Shown: positions 36,606 through 44,688, counted from the stretch's first letter. The stretch is 64,000 bases of DNA from Halomicrobium sp. LC1Hm (GCF_009617995.1 NZ_CP044129.1:2480001-2544000); one strand, 5' to 3'. Translations and numbers: made by a program. Notes: generated by a model not told the origin, from the letters alone.

Positions 36606-37475
36606 TCAGAAACCGAACTCAGCGATGATGGGCGCGTGGTCGCTGTACTCCAACCCACCGTGGTCGTAGTGACAATTTTCTGGACTCAACGACTTCGACG
36701 CCAGAATATGGTCGAATCGCTTCGACTCAAAACTCACGTCCTCGGTTGATACGTTGCCGTACCCGTGTACGTCTCGGAACGCATCGACGATTCCCTCCTC
36801 CGCCAATCCCGTTAGCACATCCAGTTCCGCGCCAATCCACCGCTCTCGAAGGCCACTCTCCCGCTCGAAACCCCACGGAACCGTCGTACCGTCTGTGAGT
36901 TCCGCCTTCGGAGAATTGAGGTCGCCAGCAAGAATCTGAGCGTCGTACTCCGCGTCCCTGATTCGGTTGTACGTGTTCTCCAGAATCTTCACCTTCTCCT
37001 CGCCATACATACTGCCGGGAACCGTCCGAACACTCCAGAGGCCGACCGTCGTGTTCGGGAGTTCCAGTTCCGCAGGCAGAATCTTCTCGGGGAAGTTGGT
37101 ACTCCAGTGCTTCAGTTCCGCATCCTCGTATTGGCCTTCCGTGATTGTCGGCTGGCGGCGACTCAATCCCTCGGCAGCACTATCCTCGTGGACAGCGATG
37201 AGGTTACCATTCGAGTGGCCTATATCCTGATGGGGCGGCACATCACTTTCTCGCAGTTCGGCAGCCCAGTCGAGTGTATCGACCACATCGAGGTAGCCGA
37301 GATACTTTTCTAACTGCTCACGAAAGAGTTCGCGGCGCTCGGTCGTCACCTCGTTCAACATCAGAATATCCGGCGACTCCGCTTCCTCCTTGATGTAGTC
37401 CAGTTGCTTCCGAATCTTGTCCTCGCTTCCCTGCGGTGGGAACGCGCCGTTGACGTTCCACGCCATCACTCGCAT
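36606..37475 (-). CDS. Endonuclease/exonuclease/phosphatase (EEP) fold protein
   Basis: 289 residues with the complete EEP/ExoIII-DNase I motif set: WNVNG at the start, LNEV with the metal-binding Glu near 42, AGDLNSPK near 190, RFDHILAS near 255 and SDHAPI at the end. Likely a metal-dependent nuclease or phosphoesterase acting on DNA or RNA. Unusual cargo for a small provirus; it might act in host take-over, DNA repair or defence. Its start (ATGCGAGTGATG) overlaps the stop of a possible 25-codon leader ORF. Confidence 0.87.
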   Translation of the reverse strand: MRVMAWNVNGAFPPQGSEDKIRKQLDYIKEEAESPDILMLNEVTTERRELFREQLEKYLGYLDVVDTLDWAAELRESDVPPHQDIGHSNGNLIAVHEDSAAEGLSRRQPTITEGQYEDAELKHWSTNFPEKILPAELELPNTTVGLWSVRTVPGSMYGEEKVKILENTYNRIRDAEYDAQILAGDLNSPKAELTDGTTVPWGFERESGLRERWIGAELDVLTGLAEEGIVDAFRDVHGYGNVSTEDVSFESKRFDHILASKSLSPENCHYDHGGLEYSDHAPIIAEFGF

Positions 37476-37543
37476 AGGCGACTCACCTGCGGCTCGGTCG
37501 GGTGGACGGGTTCGTTCGACGTGTCCGGCTCAATTCGTACCAT
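37466..37543 (-). CDS. Possible 25-residue leader peptide upstream of the EEP nuclease
   Basis: ATG at 37543 reads MVRIEPDTSNEPVHPTEPQV and five more residues, and its TGA overlaps the first codons of the nuclease gene. The acidic/Pro-rich composition and coupling-type overlap make translation plausible. A 15-base segment of it (CGAATTGAGCCGGAC) recurs at about 35953-35967, next to another short frame without a start. Evidence is thin. Confidence 0.3.
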   Translation of the reverse strand: MVRIEPDTSNEPVHPTEPQVSRLCE

Positions 37544-37652
37544 ATCTGCCGCTTGAAAGAGTAACCACTTAGAATTATCTTACCGGTCTGTGAGATTCAT
37601 CGGTTAGATATTCCGTTTCTATGGCTGTTGAAAGCCGGTCTGGAAAACCCGA

Positions 37653-37895
37653 GTGATGAGTCTTATCGGTGATACCAAACTGAACATCCTCCTCCGACTC
37701 CGAGAAGAACCTACCCACGGCTACGAATTGGCGCAGGAGTTGAACATCTCCTCCGGCTACGTCTACCAGCACCTCGATGAACTCCAAGAGGAGGGGATGA
37801 TTGCGGTCGAAGAAAGCGAATCAGAGGGTCGGCAACGAACGTTCTACCGACTCACCGAGAACGGGGAAATGCTCCTCGAAGCCCTCGGAGAATAG
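37653..37895 (+). CDS. PadR-like winged-helix regulator
   Basis: 80 residues, the only plus-strand gene in the element. It is a compact winged helix of PadR type: LNILLRLREEPTHGYELAQE, then LNISSGYVYQHLDELQEEGM as helix-turn-helix and RTFYRLTENGEMLLEAL as the wing. Divergent from the nuclease gene, with an AT-rich 177 bp between them. Candidate repressor of the leftward element genes. An ATG three bases later is an alternative start. Confidence 0.85.
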   Translation: MMSLIGDTKLNILLRLREEPTHGYELAQELNISSGYVYQHLDELQEEGMIAVEESESEGRQRTFYRLTENGEMLLEALGE

Positions 37896-38006
37896 TATCT
37901 CCCAATAGACGCTCTGATACTACCTGATACAACCCACGTCTACGGCGGTAACGTTCCCCCGTCTGGCGGTTTGATGGCCGGAAACTCGGGTTTGTAGGCT
38001 TCCCCA

Positions 38007-38216
38007 CTACCACCACCAGACGTGTGTCTCACCGACCGGCTTCGACGACGGGCCGGGAGCGTTATCGAGCAGGTCGAACGCGGTCTCCGGCGAAAGCCCC
38101 AGTTCCTCCGCGACTTCCTCGGTAGAGACGACTGGGTTGTACCGCATATTCGTCTCCCGATTGACGATGGTGGCGGCGTCGTCGGGTGTGACGTTCCGCG
38201 ATGCTTGCTCAGTCAT
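38007..38216 (-). CDS. Small helix-turn-helix-like element protein
   Basis: 69 residues from ATG 38216, overlapping the end of the prohead-protease-like gene by 8 nt. Contains RYNPVVSTEEVAEELGLSPE then TAFDLLDNA, a MarR/phage-type helix-turn-helix segment, and an odd C-terminus ending in three Trp. Probably a small regulator. The frame upstream of 38216 is antisense-like and discarded. Confidence 0.6.
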   Translation of the reverse strand: MTEQASRNVTPDDAATIVNRETNMRYNPVVSTEEVAEELGLSPETAFDLLDNAPGPSSKPVGETHVWWW

Positions 38217-39258
38217 CGCTCCGTTCCTCCCACGCCGACCGTCCAGAAGCCGGTACGTCTCGGTCGGAGTGGCGATTATCGCCACCCGCCTCCCCGTTCT
38301 GTCGCTGCTTCCACGCCGAGCGTCCAGCGGCGGGAGAGTCGCCGTCTTCGTCACTCGCGTTCAGTCGGCGCTTTTCGGTCTTGCTTCCACCGGGCGCACC
38401 TGCTGGCCCGTAGTCGGGCGTGTCGGACTTCCGCTGTTCGTACGCTGTCCGACCGGGGGCAGGAGCGTTGTTGCTCCTGCTGGTCTGGTTCGTTCGACTC
38501 CGCCCGTCGTCGTCCATCGAAGCGTGGAGTTCCTGTACGTCCTTGGTTAGTGCGGCGAGTTGGTCTCGAAGCCGCTCGATTTCTGGACTGCTCATATTCG
38601 TGGTTTCGGTCGCTGGTGATTGCTCGTCGGTACAATCCGCACACACGCAGTTGACTCGCGGAGCCGCACAGCCGTCTGCTGGCGAACACCGCGCCATCAC
38701 CTCCATATTGTCAGGAAAGACGGCGATGTGGTCGGGGAATAGCGGGCCTTGAATCAGGTCGTAGTGGTCGCCCTGAAACGTCCCGGTGGTGTGTTCGTCG
38801 TCCACCGTCGCGTACCCCGCGCTCACGTTCAACTGCTCGCCTGCTCGCAGTTCCTCGACTACCTGCTCGGCGGTATCCCCGATGCTCTCTGCCTTCTCCA
38901 CGTCAACTAACGCGGTTCCGCGCAGTTTCTCGCCACCGACAAACTCCGGGTCGAAGAACTCCCCGATGACGATACCCGTGTACGCGGTCGGATGTCGTGC
39001 TGTCTTGTCCCGGTTCTCCGGGTGGGAGAACGTGATGGGAACGCCATCCCACGCCTCGACGGTCTCCGCGATGCTCTCGGCGGGAAGGTACTCTTGCGTC
39101 CCGTTCTCCGGGTAGTCGAGTACCATCTCGCGGAGGGGAACCAGCGGGAACCGTAGGTACTCGCGTCCGTTCCGCTGGACGCTTCGCACGTTCGCGCTAC
39201 CGACCGAGTTCTGGAACCAGCCGTTCGTTCGCTCGGTCGTCTCCATCTCCTCAGTCAC
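38209..39258 (-). CDS. DUF2213 prohead-protease-like protein with C-terminal repeats
   Basis: 349 residues. Residues ~35-210 match DUF2213, a phage/halovirus capsid maturation protease family: ENGTQEYLPAESIAETVEAW, VPITFSHPENRDKTARHPT, LNVSAGYATV and the Cys-rich end CSPADGCAAPRVNCVCADC. The C-terminal 110 residues are hydrophilic and carry three copies of a short motif (PGRTAYEQR, AGRSAWKQR, SGRSAWEER), possibly a scaffold-like tail. No capsid or portal gene accompanies it. GTG 39258 overlaps the stop of the upstream ribbon-helix-helix gene by 4 nt. Confidence 0.82.
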   Translation of the reverse strand: MTEEMETTERTNGWFQNSVGSANVRSVQRNGREYLRFPLVPLREMVLDYPENGTQEYLPAESIAETVEAWDGVPITFSHPENRDKTARHPTAYTGIVIGEFFDPEFVGGEKLRGTALVDVEKAESIGDTAEQVVEELRAGEQLNVSAGYATVDDEHTTGTFQGDHYDLIQGPLFPDHIAVFPDNMEVMARCSPADGCAAPRVNCVCADCTDEQSPATETTNMSSPEIERLRDQLAALTKDVQELHASMDDDGRSRTNQTSRSNNAPAPGRTAYEQRKSDTPDYGPAGAPGGSKTEKRRLNASDEDGDSPAAGRSAWKQRQNGEAGGDNRHSDRDVPASGRSAWEERSDD

Positions 39259-39401
39259 GCCTCGGCCACCTCTTGCGCCTCAAGTTCGGCAACCCGTTCG
39301 CGGGTTGCGTCACGAATCAACTCGCTCGCCGTCGCATACCCGCCGTCTTCGCAGACGGCTTCGACTCGGCGGGCGAGCGAGTCCGGTATCTTTGGTCGCA
39401 T
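39255..39401 (-). CDS. 48-residue ribbon-helix-helix protein
   Basis: Short gene read directly from the sequence: it starts MRPKIPDSLARRVEAVCEDG, continues GYATASELIRDATRERVAEL and ends in EAQEVAEA. This is a typical ribbon-helix-helix repressor: N-terminal basic strand, helix 1, Gly-turn, helix 2. Its stop overlaps the GTG of the DUF2213 gene. A 19 bp perfect palindrome abuts its start codon, which suggests autorepression of the two-gene (or longer) operon. Confidence 0.82.
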   Translation of the reverse strand: MRPKIPDSLARRVEAVCEDGGYATASELIRDATRERVAELEAQEVAEA

Positions 39402-39420
39402 CCGTACACTTAGTGTACGG
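39402..39420. promoter_or_regulatory. Operator palindrome before the ribbon-helix-helix gene
   Basis: CCGTACACT-T-AGTGTACGG is a perfect 9+1+9 inverted repeat directly adjoining the ATG at 39401. A TATA-like TTTATCC lies near 39448-39455 on the minus strand, so the palindrome covers the expected transcription start. Best explained as the binding site of the 48-residue repressor. Confidence 0.7.
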
Positions 39421-39684
39421 GCCGCCAGCCCCAAAACGCTATTGTGGGATAAACCTCCGCTTTGTGGCTTCTACCGCCTGATTCGAGTTGAATCGAGCGG
39501 TGGTTTTGTGACCCTCCAGCACATACCTACTGGTGGGGCCAAGGCCCCTGCTCGTCGTACCAGAGTGGCTGGCTCACTTCGGAGGCTACGGCGAGCGAGT
39601 CAGTCGGACATGTTGGTGAACGTGTGCCTCCCGCGTTCCCTCCTCCACACAGACCGCCCCAGCCACGCGGTTTACTGCTCGATT
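39421..39684. other. Right-end non-coding region of the element
   Basis: About 260 bp without a supported gene. Holds the probable promoter of the ribbon-helix-helix operon and a hairpin GGGGCC-AA-GGCCCC near 39535-39549. May include a promoter reading outward into the interrupted pilus gene, but none is clear. Confidence 0.4.
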
Positions 39685-39714
39685 TCTACTAGTAGATGTT
39701 GACGATTGAACGCT
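39685..39714 (+). repeat. attR: 19 bp inverted arm plus direct repeat TGAACGCT
   Basis: The arm TCTACTAGTAGATGTTGAC runs 39685-39703, then GAT (39704-39706, one base T completing TTG), then TGAACGCT at 39707-39714, then host codons CAC ATG CCC. The arm is the inverse of the attL arm with one mismatch. Confidence 0.85.
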
Positions 39715-40512
39715 CACATGCCCTTCATCCCCTATCGTGATCGCCCGATCTCGATCGACGAGGGGTCCCGGGAGGTGTTCATTCCACACGAGACCGGCGT
39801 CTCGCTGACGACCAGAGACCACGAGCGCGACCACCGCCGCGTGACGATGGCCGACCTGATGACCGAGTGCAACTATCTGAACCCCGACGTGGAGGTCATC
39901 GCCGAGGTGAACACGGCAGCGAGCTTCGAGACGTTCGCCGAGACGCTGAACACGGGCCACGGGCTGCTCGGGACGACCCACGCCGAGGACGTAGAGACGC
40001 TGGTCAACCGCGTCGTCGAGCAGGGCCTCCCCCCCTACCTCCTGCAGGAGATCGATCTCCTCGTGTTCCCCAAGCGGGTCGGCGAAGACCGCTTCGTGGG
40101 AGAAGTCGTCGAGATCGTCGACGAGACCACGTACCGAGCGCTCGATCGGGACGCCGACAACTGCGGCGTCGTCCGGAAGGCCGACGCCACGGTGTACTGG
40201 AACACCGTCTGCACGCGCGATCGAAACGGCGAGTTCGAGCTCGCGGGGCTGGTCGGCGAAGGGAGCGAGCCGATCCACGCCTTCGAGCGGCTGGCCGACC
40301 AGACCGACCAGACGGTCGACGGCGTCGAAGCCATGTTCGAGCGCCGACACCGCTACGTCCAGTATCTCGTACAGGAAGGGATCACCGACGCCGACGAGCT
40401 GTTCGCGCTGCTGGCGGACCTCGAGACCGACGAGGCGGCGACGGTCGAGCGGCTACACCGAAAACGGACGGACGAACCGACGGTCCGCGGGGAGGAGATC
40501 GATGGCGACTGA
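39715..40512 (+). pseudogene. Type IV pilus secretion ATPase, 3' half
   Basis: Codons 473-737 of the interrupted ATPase, starting HMPFIPYRDRPISIDEGSRE directly after the element. Contains the rest of the ATPase core (HETGVSLTTRDHE, NPDVEVIAEVNTAASFETF, TLNTGHGLLGTTHAED with the His box) and the C-terminal domain. Could be translated alone only from TTG 39706 or ATG 39718, giving a protein without a P-loop, hence inactive. Its end overlaps the platform gene by 11 nt. The intact sequence shows no decay, consistent with recent or reversible insertion. Confidence 0.92.
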
Positions 40513-42394
40513 GACGCCACGGCAGCTGAACCCGATCGATCGGGGCCTGTACGCCCTGTTCGCACAGCACGCCGACAGCGGCCGCCACGACGGCGACAGA
40601 GTCCGGTACCGGGCCGCAGATCTGGACGCGAGCTTCGAGCTGTATCTGGCCCGGACGTACGGACTGGCCTGGGTGGCCGGACTCGCCGGGTGTCTCTTCA
40701 CGCTGGTCGTCACCGCGGTCGTCCCGCCGTCCGTCCTGGCCGAGGTCGTCGCGTTCTTCCAGAACGGCGTGCCCATCGTCAATCAGGTCCACTGGCCGGT
40801 CGTCCCGCGACCCGTCGTCGCCGTCGGAGCCGGTCTGGTCGGTGGTGGGGTACTTCGATTGCTCGTCGTCCGGGCCGGCAGTACGTACCTGCGGTGGGTG
40901 GGCGAGGCACGGCGCAGCGACATCGAGGCGACCCTCCCCGGTGCCGTGCGCTACCTCCGCGTGCTCGCGTCGGGGGAACACGATCAGCGGGCGATGCTCC
41001 GGCGCGTCGCCGACCAGGACGCGTACGGCGAGACCGCCGTCGCCTTCCAGCGGATCCTCAACCGGGCTGCGCTGACCGGCAGTCTCGACGAGGGGCTAGA
41101 ACACGTCGCCAGCGAGACGCCCTCGCGGGACCTGCTGGCACCGTTCCTGCTGAAGTTCCGCGAGCACGCCAACCAGAGCGCCGACGCGCTGGAGGGGTAC
41201 CTCCAGATGGAGGGGCGACTCCTCTCACACGAACAGTCGCGTCGTCACGAGCGCGCGACCGGGTTTCTCGAACTCCTGGCCGAGCTGTTCGTCGTGTTGC
41301 TCGTCTTGCCGGCGCTGCTGGTGTTGATCGTGACGATCATGGGCGTACTCTCGCCGGGACTGTCAGAGCAGGTCGCCACGCCCGTGGGACCGATGACCGT
41401 CCGGAGCGTGCTCGTCTACGGCAGTGCCGGCTTCGTTCTCGCGGCGGGCGCGTCGGCGTCGCTGCTGGTCTCGGCGATTCGGCCACACAGCGCCAGCGCA
41501 CCGTCCTACACCGCTCCGGCGTCGCTCCGCTCGATCGTCGAGACGGCGAGTCGGAACCCGGCGAGCGCTGCGCGCGTGCTGGCCCCGACGGTGCCCGTCG
41601 TCGTCGCCGTCCTCGTGGGACTCGGCTATCGGCCGGTCAACGTCGCCTTGCTCGCCTACGTCGCGTACGGACTTCCGGTCGGGGCCGTCGCAGTTCGACG
41701 CGCCAAAGTCGACGACGCGAAAGACCGCGAGATTCAGGACTTCGTCCACGCCGTGTCGGGCCACGTCAGTCTGGGTCGGCCGTTCAGCGAGGCCGTCGAG
41801 CGGGTGGCCGAGGAGGTCGACCTGGGCGCGCTCCAGTCGGACGTGGACCAGCTCGCGTTCACGCTCGGCCTGACCGCCAGTCCGGACGACGACGCCACCG
41901 ACGGCCGGGCCGCGGCACTCGATCAGTTCGTCGAGCGGGTCGGGACGCCGATGGCAGAGCAGACGATCGGGCTCGTCGTCGGCGCTCTCGACGCCGGCAG
42001 CGACGCCGAAGACGTGTTCGAGACCCTCCAGACGGAGATCGGGAAGCTCTACCACGAGCGCAAGGCGCTCCGCTCGTCGCTGCTCGTCTACGTCGCCGTC
42101 GGCTGGACGACGGCACTGCTCGTGGTCGGGATCGTCGTCGCGGTCAACGCCTACGTGCTGGACGGGTTCGCACAGCTCTCGACGGTGTCGAGTGGCCCCG
42201 GCATCACGATCGATCCGACCGCCGTCGATCCGCCCCGCGACCGCTATCGGTTCTACGTCGTCACGCAGGCGACGATGCTTGGCTGTGGGTGGTTCGCCGG
42301 CACCGCGAGCCGCGGGCGCTACGAGGCGCTCCTCCACTCGGGCGCGCTCGTCGCCGTGGCCTACGTCGTCTTCACCGGGGCTGGGATGGTATGA
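40502..42394 (+). CDS. Type IV pilus assembly platform protein (PilC/TadC-like)
   Basis: Polytopic membrane platform on which the pilus ATPase acts, 630 residues. Two T2SSF domains: one at about 140-250 (LPGAVRYLRVLASGEHDQRA ... AALTGSLDEGLEHVASETPS), one at about 410-540 (IQDFVHAVSGHVSLGRPFSE ... GTPMAEQTIGLVVGALDAGS), each followed by paired membrane helices, about nine helices in total. Overlaps the ATPase 3' half, confirming one operon. With the ATPase split, pilus assembly should stop unless another ATPase substitutes. Confidence 0.9.
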   Translation: MATETPRQLNPIDRGLYALFAQHADSGRHDGDRVRYRAADLDASFELYLARTYGLAWVAGLAGCLFTLVVTAVVPPSVLAEVVAFFQNGVPIVNQVHWPVVPRPVVAVGAGLVGGGVLRLLVVRAGSTYLRWVGEARRSDIEATLPGAVRYLRVLASGEHDQRAMLRRVADQDAYGETAVAFQRILNRAALTGSLDEGLEHVASETPSRDLLAPFLLKFREHANQSADALEGYLQMEGRLLSHEQSRRHERATGFLELLAELFVVLLVLPALLVLIVTIMGVLSPGLSEQVATPVGPMTVRSVLVYGSAGFVLAAGASASLLVSAIRPHSASAPSYTAPASLRSIVETASRNPASAARVLAPTVPVVVAVLVGLGYRPVNVALLAYVAYGLPVGAVAVRRAKVDDAKDREIQDFVHAVSGHVSLGRPFSEAVERVAEEVDLGALQSDVDQLAFTLGLTASPDDDATDGRAAALDQFVERVGTPMAEQTIGLVVGALDAGSDAEDVFETLQTEIGKLYHERKALRSSLLVYVAVGWTTALLVVGIVVAVNAYVLDGFAQLSTVSSGPGITIDPTAVDPPRDRYRFYVVTQATMLGCGWFAGTASRGRYEALLHSGALVAVAYVVFTGAGMV

Positions 42395-43098
42395 CCGACC
42401 GCGCACAGTCTCACGTCGTCGGCGTGGTCTTGCTGCTCGGACTGACGGCCATCGCGATGGGCGGGCTGACCGCGACGATCGGGACGATCGTCGACGACCA
42501 GACGGCGAGTGCGGACGCGACTCGCGTCGCGGACGACCTCGACACCGCGTTGCGGCCGGTCGAGACGACGGGCCACCGCTCGGCGACGGTCAGCTTCGCC
42601 GACGGGACCCTCGGCGTCGAAGACCGAGAGCTCCGCGTCCTCGACACCAGTGGTGTCGTGGCGACTGTCGAGACGGACGCCGTGGTCTTCGAGAACGAGC
42701 AGCGCCGCGTCGGGGCCGTCGCCGGTGCGATCACCCGCGGCCGGGACGACAACACGTGGCTCAGAGCGACGCCACCGATCACGAGCGGACCAGACGTGCT
42801 CGTCGTCGGCGCACAGCGGCTCAACGGTTCCGGCAGCGTCGGCGGGACGGGCGGCGTGACGACGACACTCCGGACCAACGTCACGCACGACCGGCGGGCG
42901 CTCGGGAGCGGCGAGTACCGGGTCGCGATCGAGACGGCGACCCCCGGCGCGTTCGAGCGGTTCGCACGGGACCGCGGTCTGGACGCGACGGTCCGAGATC
43001 TCGACGGCGACGGTGTCCCCAGCGTCGTGATCGAGTACGAGGGGACGCGGACGGCGTATCTGGTCGTCCACGACATGCGACTGGAGGTGGGAGCGTGA
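42391..43098 (+). CDS. Pilin-like protein with class III signal (DUF7289-like)
   Basis: 235 residues from ATG 42391 (ATGA overlap). The N-terminus TDRAQSHVVGVVLLLG plus about 20 hydrophobic residues is the type IV pilin signature: short charged n-region, then the hydrophobic assembly helix. The rest is a beta-rich extracellular domain with a possible N-glycosylation sequon (NVTHD). Likely a pilus subunit or minor pilin assembled by the adjacent machinery. The DUF name is from memory. Confidence 0.78.
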   Translation: MTDRAQSHVVGVVLLLGLTAIAMGGLTATIGTIVDDQTASADATRVADDLDTALRPVETTGHRSATVSFADGTLGVEDRELRVLDTSGVVATVETDAVVFENEQRRVGAVAGAITRGRDDNTWLRATPPITSGPDVLVVGAQRLNGSGSVGGTGGVTTTLRTNVTHDRRALGSGEYRVAIETATPGAFERFARDRGLDATVRDLDGDGVPSVVIEYEGTRTAYLVVHDMRLEVGA

Positions 43099-43544
43099 AC
43101 GACCGCGCGGTCACGCCGGTCGTCGAGAAGACGATCACGATCGGACTGGTCGCGCTCTTTCTGGCCGGCATGACTACCGCGCTGTTCGGCGGGGCGGTCC
43201 CGGCAGCCCGCGACGCCGCCGGGGCGTCGATCGGTGATCGGACGCTAGCGACGGCGACCGAACGCGTCGAGCAAGCGATCCCGCCGAACGTCGCGAACGT
43301 GACCGTCCGCGAGCGCGTCAGGTTGCCGGCGACGATCCGGGGCAGCGGCTACGCGATCGAGGCCGACGGTCGATCGCTCGTCCTCGATCACCCCGACCCC
43401 GCCGTCGGCGGCCGGAGTCGACTGGTCGTGCCACCGAGCGTGAGACGGGTGACCGGCTCCTGGGAGAGTGGCAGCGAGTCGACGGTCGTCGTCCGGACGG
43501 TCGAGGGCGATCTAGTGGTCACGCTCCGGGAGGGACGGCCGTGA
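43095..43544 (+). CDS. Pilin-like small membrane protein (DUF7266-like)
   Basis: 149 residues from GTG 43095. NDRAVTPVVEKTITIGLVAL is a pilin-like N-terminal helix, followed by an extracellular beta domain with PPNVANVTVRERVRLP. Overlaps both neighbours by 4 nt in the pilus operon. Probably a minor pilin; family name from memory. Confidence 0.75.
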   Translation: MNDRAVTPVVEKTITIGLVALFLAGMTTALFGGAVPAARDAAGASIGDRTLATATERVEQAIPPNVANVTVRERVRLPATIRGSGYAIEADGRSLVLDHPDPAVGGRSRLVVPPSVRRVTGSWESGSESTVVVRTVEGDLVVTLREGRP

Positions 43545-44239
43545 ACGGGCGCACACGTGAGGCGAGCGAACGCGCACAGACGGCGTTACCCGCCCTCGCG
43601 ATTGCGCTGCTGGTCCTGACGATGGTGACGGGGATCGGCCTCGCACTGGCCGACGGCGCGATCGGAGCGGCCGACCGCGAGCCCGGTGAGCGACGCGTCG
43701 CCGTCTCGCTGGCGGCCGGCCTCGTCGCGCCCGAGTCGCCGCTGACGGAACGCGCGAACGTGCTCGACGAGGAGCGGCTGTCGAACGTAGACCAGCGCCG
43801 GCTGCGAACGGCGTTCCCGGTCACCGACGGGACGGCAGTCAGGGTCGAGCTTGACGGCGACCCGCTGGTGACGACCGGCACGCCGCGAACGGGAACGACG
43901 ATCCGTCGCCTCGTGGTCGTCGAGGAGCGAACGACGGAACGGATCGAGCCGTCGCTGGGCTGGCAACGGCGCGTGACGCTGCCACAGCGGGGCGCTGGCG
44001 CACGCCTCACGCTCGTCCCGCCGGCCGGCACGAACGTGACCACGGTCCGAGCGAACGATCGCGTCGTCCTCCACGACGAGGACGGGCTCGCCGGCACCTA
44101 CGAGATCGATCTCTCCAGATTCGAAACCACGACGTTGCAGTTCTCTGCGAGCGGGCCGCTACCGGACGGCAGCGTCGAAGTGGAGTACGACGCGCTCCGG
44201 ACGCGCAAGGCGACGCTGGCGGTGACCGCCGATGGATAG
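43541..44239 (+). CDS. Pilin-like protein (DUF7263-like)
   Basis: 232 residues from GTG 43541, overlapping its neighbours. RAQTALPALAIALLVLTMVT near residue 11 is a pilin-type helix after a basic n-region. The extracellular part is beta-rich with GTNVTTVRANDRVVLHDEDG. Unknown specific role, likely minor pilin or pilus-associated. Confidence 0.75.
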   Translation: MNGRTREASERAQTALPALAIALLVLTMVTGIGLALADGAIGAADREPGERRVAVSLAAGLVAPESPLTERANVLDEERLSNVDQRRLRTAFPVTDGTAVRVELDGDPLVTTGTPRTGTTIRRLVVVEERTTERIEPSLGWQRRVTLPQRGAGARLTLVPPAGTNVTTVRANDRVVLHDEDGLAGTYEIDLSRFETTTLQFSASGPLPDGSVEVEYDALRTRKATLAVTADG

Positions 44240-44636
44240 GGCCCAGCTACCGGTCTCGCTGCTGGAAGCCGCACTCGGCGTCGTCGTGATCCTCGCAGTC
44301 GCGCTGGGGTTCGTCGTCGGTGTGCCCACGCCCGACACCCGAGAGCTACAGTTGACCGCCTACGCGAACGACGCGGCGACGATCCTGGTGAACGAACCGC
44401 CGGAACACCGAGATGCGACGCGGTTGGCCGAGGTCCTCGCCGACGAGCGGTCCTTCCAGCGCGAGCGGGGCGAGCTACGGGATCGGACCGGCGCGATCCT
44501 GCCCGACAACATCATGTTCAGGGTCGAGACACCACACGGAGCCGTCGGGTTTCCGGTCCCTGGGGGCGTCACTACCGGCGAGGCCACCGTGACGACTGTC
44601 GAGGGAGCGCTGACGATCCGGGTGTGGTACGCGTAG
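44232..44636 (+). CDS. Pilin-like protein (DUF7262-like)
   Basis: 134 residues from ATG 44232, 8 nt overlap with the previous gene. DRAQLPVSLLEAALGVVVIL is the N-terminal hydrophobic helix; the small extracellular domain ends with GALTIRVWYA. Last plus-strand gene of the tight pilus block. Confidence 0.75.
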   Translation: MDRAQLPVSLLEAALGVVVILAVALGFVVGVPTPDTRELQLTAYANDAATILVNEPPEHRDATRLAEVLADERSFQRERGELRDRTGAILPDNIMFRVETPHGAVGFPVPGGVTTGEATVTTVEGALTIRVWYA

Positions 44637-44688
44637 CCGGCGACACGACGAGTCGGCCGGAACGACGCGGAGCGAGAGTGGTGGGCGG

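Larger units (their letters stand above)
31624..39714. mobile_element. 8.1 kb integrated provirus/satellite-like element inserted in the pilus ATPase gene
   Basis: Bounded by the 8 bp direct repeat TGAACGCT (31616-31623, 39707-39714) and inside these by inverted 19 bp arms (31628-31646, 39685-39703). Contains a tyrosine integrase with an adjacent small-gene operon, an HNH protein, an EEP-fold nuclease, several helix-turn-helix or ribbon-helix-helix regulators and a DUF2213 prohead-protease-like protein. Base composition is visibly lower in GC than the host flanks, especially the leftmost gene and 36.5 kb. No major capsid, portal, large terminase or Rep protein is recognisable, so it may be a satellite, a defective provirus, or a non-viral integrative element. 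Confidence 0.9.

Noticed and set aside
37940-38032. 30-codon minus-strand frame ending in a Pro/Gly-rich tail
   Set aside because: Overlaps the small HTH gene end and has only a GTG start; the composition is suggestive but not enough.
31624-39714. Transposon insertion with 8 bp target duplication
   Set aside because: No transposase; a complete tyrosine integrase, arm-type inverted sites inside the repeats and a provirus-like gene set favour site-specific integration. The 8 bp repeat is better read as the att core.
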